Source: Hyphomicrobium sp. LHD-15
Lineage (GTDB): Bacteria; Pseudomonadota; Alphaproteobacteria; Rhizobiales; Hyphomicrobiaceae
Length of the DNA stretch: 64,000 nt
NCBI RefSeq assembly: GCF_031157355.1
Contig: NZ_JAVIFT010000008.1
Span: forward strand, 1 to 64,000
Direction of reading: 5' to 3'
This document shows positions 59,658-64,000 of the stretch, one piece after another. Under the pieces are notes generated by a model. That model saw nothing but the letters and a program-made list of their open reading frames with translations. It did not search any database and was not told the DNA's origin. The position numbers and the translations under genes were made by a program. Numbering within the stretch: the first letter of the stretch is position 1; each line of letters begins with the position of its first letter.

Positions 59658-60917
59658 TCAGTGCAGATTGGGGTGAGGGCCCATGCCCTTCTCGTCGATG
59701 GCGTGGCCGGTCGCGAAGCGGTCGAGGCGGTAGGCCTTGGCCACGGCATGGGGTTGGTCGTGCGCGATCAGGTGGGCGAAGCAGAAGCCCGAGGCGGGCG
59801 TTGCCTTGAAGCCGCCGTAGCACCAGCCGGCATTGATATAGAGGCCGGACACCGGCGTGTGATCGATGATCGGGCTGCCATCCATCGACATGTCCATGAT
59901 GCCGCCCCAGTGACGGAGCATGCGGACGCGGCCGATGCGCGGCATCAGCGCCATGCCGCCTTCCAAAACATCCTCCACGACCGGAAGGTTGCCGCGCTGG
60001 GCGTAGCTGTTGTAGCCGTCGAGATCGCCGCCAAACACCAGGCCGCCCTTGTCCGACTGGCTGATATAGAAGTGTCCGGCGCCGAAGGTGACGACGCCAT
60101 CGATGAAGGGCTTGATGGATTCGCTGACGAAGGCCTGCAGCACATGGCTTTCGATCGGGAGGCGGAGCCCGGCCATAGCGGCGACACGAGACGAGCTGCC
60201 GGCGACGGCCATGCCGACCTTCTTGGCGCCGATGTAGCCGCGGGTAGTTTCGACGCCGACGATCCGATCGCCCTCGCGCTTGAAGCCTTTGACCTCGCAG
60301 TTCTGGATGATGTCGACGCCAAGCCGATCGGCCGCGCGTGCATAGCCCCAGGCAACAGCGTCGTGGCGGACGGTGCCGCCGCGCCGCTGCAGAAGGCCGC
60401 CGTGAATCGGGAAGCGGCCGTTCTCGAAGTTGAGGAACGGAACCATCTTGCGCACGGCCGCTTGGTCGAGCAATTCGGCATCGACGCCGTGCAGGCGCAT
60501 GGCATTGCCGCGGCGGGCGAAGGCGTCGCGCTGGCCGTCCGAATGGTAGAGGTTGAGGACGCCGCGCTGGCTGACCATGGCATTATAGTTGAGCTCATGC
60601 TCGAGCCCTTCCCAGAGCTGCATCGAAAGCTCATAGAACGGGATGTTGCCCGGCAGCAGGTAGTTCGAGCGTACGATCGTCGTGTTGCGGCCGACGTTGC
60701 CGCCGCCGATCCAGCCCTTTTCGAGCACGGCAATGCGGAGCGGGCCATGATGTTTGGCAAGGTAGAAGGCGGTGGCGAGGCCATGGCCGCCGCCGCCGAC
60801 GATCACGACGTCATAGTCGGGCTTTGGCTCAGCTTCGCGCCAGGCGGGACCCCAGCCCGTATGTCCGCGAAGGGATTCGCGCAGGACGGAGAAAATCGAA
60901 TAATGGGCGCGTGACAT
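59658..60917 (-). CDS. mgdA: N-methylglutamate dehydrogenase subunit A (SoxB-like)
   Basis: The 419-residue beta subunit is an FAD oxidoreductase of the glycine-oxidase/sarcosine-oxidase fold with VVIVGGGGHGLATAFYLAK (about residues 35-53) and a catalytic-domain C-terminus ending INAGWCYGGFKATPASG. It oxidises the N-methyl group. It is the first gene of mgdABCD-fae-like, divergent from the LysR gene. Confidence 0.9.
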   Translation of the reverse strand: MSRAHYSIFSVLRESLRGHTGWGPAWREAEPKPDYDVVIVGGGGHGLATAFYLAKHHGPLRIAVLEKGWIGGGNVGRNTTIVRSNYLLPGNIPFYELSMQLWEGLEHELNYNAMVSQRGVLNLYHSDGQRDAFARRGNAMRLHGVDAELLDQAAVRKMVPFLNFENGRFPIHGGLLQRRGGTVRHDAVAWGYARAADRLGVDIIQNCEVKGFKREGDRIVGVETTRGYIGAKKVGMAVAGSSSRVAAMAGLRLPIESHVLQAFVSESIKPFIDGVVTFGAGHFYISQSDKGGLVFGGDLDGYNSYAQRGNLPVVEDVLEGGMALMPRIGRVRMLRHWGGIMDMSMDGSPIIDHTPVSGLYINAGWCYGGFKATPASGFCFAHLIAHDQPHAVAKAYRLDRFATGHAIDEKGMGPHPNLH

Positions 60918-60980
60918 AGGCGGTGCTCGCTCCTCAGATCCAGGCCTTCATACTTACTGTCGAACGGCGTTGTATGCGAT

Positions 60981-60995
60981 ATAAGTATCGCTTAT
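60981..60995. promoter_or_regulatory. LysR-type operator between mgdA and lysR
   Basis: ATAAG (60981-60985) and CTTAT (60991-60995) are perfect five-base arms around TATCG, a T-N11-A LysR motif. It lies four bases before the LysR ATG and 64 bases from the mgdA ATG, so it fits autorepression and mgd activation. Confidence 0.6.
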
Positions 60996-60998
60996 AGT

Positions 60999-61931
60999 AT
61001 GGGCATGCGCGATCCTGTTCCCGCCCTGCCGTTCGACCTCAGGTCGCTCGAAATCTTTCTCTCCGTCTGCGAAACGGGGGCCATGTCGTCGGCGGCCCGG
61101 GCGTTGGGGTTGACGCAACCCGCGGTATCGCTGGCCGTCTCCGAACTCGAACGAAAACTCGGCTATGAGCTGTTCGACCGTACGGTTCGTCCGCTGGCCG
61201 TGACGCTGGCCGGCGGCCTTTTGCGCCAACGCGCCAGCGCGCTGATCGCGGAAGCGCGCCAGATCGGGCCTCTGCTGCGCGAGACGGAGCACGGCAAGCT
61301 TCCGCTAATCCGGGTCGGGCTCGTCGATTCGTTGGCGCGGGCGCTGACGGCGCCGCTTGCCGCCTATCTTTCTTCGAAGGCGGACGAGGTGTCGATCCTG
61401 TCCGGTCTCACCGCTTCGCATGCGAGCGATCTCCTCACGCGTCGGCTCGACCTTTTTCTGGGCGTCGACGACCTTTCCGATTGGGAGGGCCTGGAGCGTT
61501 GGCAGCTCGCCAAGGAGCCGTACATTCTCTTGCTCGCGGCCGGGATGGAGATACCCAAAACCGTGGCGGCGTTGCGGAAATTACTGCAGTCGCGGCCTCT
61601 CATTCGTTTCAGCAGCCGCTCGCAGACAGGGCTCGACATCGAAGCGCACATTCGCCGGCTGGGGCTCGAGGCGCCGCGGTCGTTTGAGTTCGATACGCCC
61701 TATGGTGTCGCCTCGATGGTGGCGGCCGGGCTTGGGTTAGCCGTTACTACGCCGCTCTGCGTGACTGAGGCCGGCCTTCCTGAAGCCAACTTGGTCACCG
61801 CGCCGTTGCCGGGGCCGCAAATCACCCGGAAGCTGACGCTCGTCGCCCGGCATCGGGAGCTTGGTCGCATTCCGCGCGAGCTTGGTGAGGTGGCGCGCCG
61901 GGTGCTGCTGGAAGCCGGGGCGTTGCAATAG
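60999..61931 (+). CDS. LysR-family regulator divergent from mgdABCD
   Basis: The 310-residue LysR-type protein has the N-terminal winged helix (about residues 12-70; MSSAARALGLTQPAVSLAVSELERKLGYELFDR) and a substrate-binding-like C-terminal domain. No ribosome site precedes the ATG at 60999; ATG at 61005 is equally possible, and the mRNA may be nearly leaderless. Divergent placement suggests control of the mgd operon, perhaps responding to a pathway intermediate. Confidence 0.9.
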   Translation: MGMRDPVPALPFDLRSLEIFLSVCETGAMSSAARALGLTQPAVSLAVSELERKLGYELFDRTVRPLAVTLAGGLLRQRASALIAEARQIGPLLRETEHGKLPLIRVGLVDSLARALTAPLAAYLSSKADEVSILSGLTASHASDLLTRRLDLFLGVDDLSDWEGLERWQLAKEPYILLLAAGMEIPKTVAALRKLLQSRPLIRFSSRSQTGLDIEAHIRRLGLEAPRSFEFDTPYGVASMVAAGLGLAVTTPLCVTEAGLPEANLVTAPLPGPQITRKLTLVARHRELGRIPRELGEVARRVLLEAGALQ

Positions 61932-62362
61932 CCGGGCGCTCGGACGCTTGCGTTCGCGACCGGCGCGGGCGCTCTGGTAATGGCCCTCGATGCAGAGAAC
62001 TTTTCGGCAATTCGTCCGTTTGGTGCATTGGATTCTGTACGCTGTCTCACCGAGAAAGCATCGTCAATTTCGTATCATCGTTCAATTCTCGCGAGCGGAA
62101 AGAAGCGGCGCTCAGTCCAGTGATTTGATGTTTCAATCATATGATCATTTTAAACAATGATCATGTAACGTTGTTTTGTCATTCTTTGGCGAATCGGCAA
62201 ATCGTTTCATTTTCGTGAATCTTGACCCGGCTCGCGGCATGTTATTTGACTGAAACAATTGAATATTTTTGTTGTCTGCGCGGATTGGTTGATTTATCAT
62301 CTGTGGGCATCGTGTTTTTTGCGGTGATACGGCAGTCAAAATTTATACGGTAGAGCAACACC
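61932..62362. other. AT-rich intergenic region before the pilus operon
   Basis: The 431 bases are clearly lower in GC than the surroundings, especially from about 62040 to 62360. The word ATGATCAT occurs twice near 62140-62165. TTGACC and TTGACT words could be -35 elements but no well-spaced -10 was found. No gene is supported. Such composition before a pilus operon is compatible with horizontal transfer or silencing by a nucleoid protein. Confidence 0.5.
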
Positions 62363-62863
62363 ATGAAGCGCATTGCTTTTCTGGTGCCGATGTTTGTTGT
62401 TGTAATTGGGTATTGTGCTGCGTCCCGGGTTATGGCGGCGACCGACTCGGCAACTTTTCAAGTCACCATTGAAATTCAGGCCGCCTGCGAAATCGCGGCG
62501 GCGAACAATCTCGACTTTGGAACACACGGCGTGCTTTCCGCTTCCATCGATGCGGCAACGACCGTCGATGTGCAGTGTTCCAACACGACTCCCTACTCTT
62601 TGCGTTTGAGCCAGGGAACCGGGGTCGGCGCTTCGGTGGCTACGCGTCGCATGACGGGGCCGGGTGGCGCCACCATTGCCTACACTCTCTACAGAAATGC
62701 CGGTCGCACGCTCGTGTGGGGCGATACGCCTGCGGTCGATGCGGTGGCTGGAGTGGGTAACGGATCGGTTCAAAGCTATCAGGTTTTCGGGCGTGTTCCG
62801 GCGCAGACGACTCCCGTCCACGGCTCGTTCCTCGACACGGTTACGGCAACCATCGAATTTTGA
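62363..62863 (+). CDS. Spore-coat-U (SCPU) domain pilus subunit
   Basis: The 166-residue protein has a signal peptide (to VMAAT) and an SCPU domain: ACEIAAANNLDFGTHG, VQCSNTTPYSLRLSQGTG and a C-terminal FLDTVTATIEF donor-strand-like end. Together with the downstream chaperone and usher it is an archaic (sigma-type, Csu-like) chaperone-usher pilin. Confidence 0.9.
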   Translation: MKRIAFLVPMFVVVIGYCAASRVMAATDSATFQVTIEIQAACEIAAANNLDFGTHGVLSASIDAATTVDVQCSNTTPYSLRLSQGTGVGASVATRRMTGPGGATIAYTLYRNAGRTLVWGDTPAVDAVAGVGNGSVQSYQVFGRVPAQTTPVHGSFLDTVTATIEF

Positions 62864-62874
62864 AGAGGCCAGAC

Positions 62875-63612
62875 ATGAAGGCCTTAAACTCATTTGCTCC
62901 TCTCTTGATCGGTGCGGCCTTTGCCGTGGCGACCTGGTCTTCGGCTGCGGTTGGGGGCTCGCTTCGTGTCGCGCCGACGTCGCTGACATTCACTGCGCCG
63001 ACAAGCGCCGGGACGCTCACGCTACGCAACGACGGCGCAACGCCGATCAGCGTTCAGATGCGCCCGTTCGTATGGTCTCAATTCGATGGAGCGGACGAGC
63101 TTCAGGCGACGCGCGATGTGGTGGTCAGCCCGCCGATCGCGACGCTGGAGCCAGGGGTGGACTACGTCGTCCGCGTCGTACGCGTCGTCAAACGGCCGAT
63201 CGTCGGCGAGGAATCCTATCGCATCCTGATCGACCAATTGCCCGCTGTGGGGCTCGGACAAGGCAACGTGTCGCTGCTCATCCGGTATTCGGTGCCGGCG
63301 TTTTTCACGGCCCCGTCCGCGGCCCGCGCGGATGTGACGTGGAGCCTGAAATCGGATCGCAACGGCGTGCGGCTTTCGGCGGTCAATCAGGGCGACAGGA
63401 ATTTCAGGGTTGCCAATCTGAAGGCTCGCCTTCCGCAGGGGGTGACGCGCTCATTGCGCGACGGGCTCGTGGGCTATGTGCTCGGCCGTTCGGAGGTCGT
63501 TTGGCGGCTCCCAGGCAGCTTGCCCGCTCCGCTCGAAGGCGAGCTGGAACTCATGGGTGACAGTAGCGAAGGAAGCTTCGATGACACGGTTGTCGTCGGC
63601 AACGTGCGCTAG
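62875..63612 (+). CDS. Periplasmic pilus chaperone (archaic chaperone-usher type)
   Basis: The 245-residue PapD/CsuC-like chaperone has a signal peptide and then SLRVAPTSLTFTAPTSAGTLTLRNDG, DYVVRVVRVVKRPIVGEESYRILIDQLP and LLIRYSVPAFF. The ATG at 62875 with AGAGG upstream is preferred over TTG 62860. It escorts the SCPU subunit to the usher. Confidence 0.9.
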   Translation: MKALNSFAPLLIGAAFAVATWSSAAVGGSLRVAPTSLTFTAPTSAGTLTLRNDGATPISVQMRPFVWSQFDGADELQATRDVVVSPPIATLEPGVDYVVRVVRVVKRPIVGEESYRILIDQLPAVGLGQGNVSLLIRYSVPAFFTAPSAARADVTWSLKSDRNGVRLSAVNQGDRNFRVANLKARLPQGVTRSLRDGLVGYVLGRSEVVWRLPGSLPAPLEGELELMGDSSEGSFDDTVVVGNVR

Positions 63613-64000
63613 TCTTGTATTGTTTTCCGCGCTGTCCATTTCAGTGGTCCAGGTTTGCTCGACGGGAGGGGCATGGGCTCGCGCGCCCGCAGGTCCGGCG
63701 CTGCCGCCCGGCGCGCACGGTGCGGGGCAAGACCTTTATCTCGACGTGATGATCAACGGTGCGCCGATCGGGCTCATAGCCGCGTTTCGGCAACGGCCGG
63801 ATGGCACGCTCGCCATCGCTCCCGACGAACTCGGCGAGATCGGGCTCAAGAGCCTGGGCGCGGGAGGATCGACAGATGGGATGGTCGACCTCGACCGGGT
63901 GCCGTGCCTTTCCTATCAATACGATTCTGTTCTGCAGCAGATCCGGATTGCAGCGGAGGATGGGTGCCGCAAAGCCCGCAGCTATTCCGCCGGCGCGAGG
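63581..64000 (+). CDS. Outer-membrane usher, N-terminal part (cut by window end)
   Basis: An ATG at 63581, overlapping the chaperone gene by 32 bases and preceded by GGAAG, opens a frame to the window end (140 codons). After a signal peptide (to about AWA) come QDLYLDVMINGAPIGLIAAF and RQRPDGTLAIAPDELGEIGL, the N-terminal substrate-binding domain of FimD/CsuD ushers. The rest of the protein lies outside the window. Confidence 0.88.
   Translation, partial: MTRLSSATCASLVLFSALSISVVQVCSTGGAWARAPAGPALPPGAHGAGQDLYLDVMINGAPIGLIAAFRQRPDGTLAIAPDELGEIGLKSLGAGGSTDGMVDLDRVPCLSYQYDSVLQQIRIAAEDGCRKARSYSAGAR

Noticed and set aside
56326-60917. Reading the SoxBDAG-like genes as ordinary sarcosine oxidase
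   Set aside because: Possible by sequence alone, but the convergent mgsABC-gmaS cluster makes N-methylglutamate dehydrogenase the better call; an enzyme assay would decide.
1-64000. tRNA, rRNA, CRISPR arrays, insertion sequences, prophage genes
   Set aside because: None seen: no tRNA-like gene, no regular spaced repeats, no transposase or integrase motifs in any frame examined by eye.

Overview
The window reads as a dense, GC-rich alphaproteobacterial chromosome of the Hyphomicrobiales type, most likely a Hyphomicrobium-like methylotroph. The evidence is the NepR/EcfG/PhyR general stress cassette, FixK-type regulation of ccoNOQP-ccoGHIS, and a complete N-methylglutamate (NMG) pathway for methylamine. 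The genus is an inference; no rRNA, tRNA, CRISPR array or insertion sequence was found.

Layout. 1-11 kb: AraC regulator with divergent short-chain dehydrogenase, secreted SH3 protein, BT1-like MFS carrier, DUF930 protein, and a TetR-controlled RND efflux pair. 11-28 kb: a low-oxygen block with hemN, a globin-coupled chemoreceptor, a DUF805-SafE-cytochrome c operon, a FixK-like regulator and the whole cbb3 oxidase structural and assembly operon. 28-35 kb: PatZ-like acyl-CoA synthetase/acetyltransferase, a stress-type hypothetical, an OmpR response regulator and a hybrid PAS kinase. 34-43.6 kb: aldehyde dehydrogenase with a small-molecule kinase, modE/modA, ethanolamine permease, a GGDEF protein and eutBC. 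44-48.6 kb: nepR-ecfG, phyR, a single-domain receiver, an HWE-type kinase and a SixA-like phosphatase. 48.7-61.9 kb: a candidate small RNA, an XRE-cupin regulator, mgsABC-gmaS (+), a truncated haemoglobin (+), and mgdABCD plus a Fae-like gene (-) under a divergent LysR gene. 62.3-64 kb: an archaic chaperone-usher pilus operon cut by the window end.

How it fits together. GmaS makes gamma-glutamylmethylamide, MgsABC converts it to N-methylglutamate, and MgdABCD oxidises that to glutamate with the C1 unit released as formaldehyde or methylene-tetrahydrofolate. Ethanolamine is imported, split by EutBC to acetaldehyde and ammonia, and the aldehyde dehydrogenase can finish the oxidation. Five FNR/FixK-type boxes (TTGAT-N4-ATCAA class) sit before hemN, a cytochrome c gene, the DUF805/secreted-protein divergon, ccoN and the truncated haemoglobin. 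Several have a plausible -10 at the spacing of a class II activator site, which ties these genes into one predicted low-oxygen regulon. Two perfect EcfG promoters lie upstream of nepR-ecfG and phyR.

Most interesting leads: a candidate ~120-nt small RNA at 48676-48798 (-); a Fae homologue in the NMG operon that lacks the catalytic histidine; a FixK-type promoter on the haemoglobin gene between the two methylamine clusters; and a diguanylate-cyclase-like protein with a defective receiver domain next to the ethanolamine genes.
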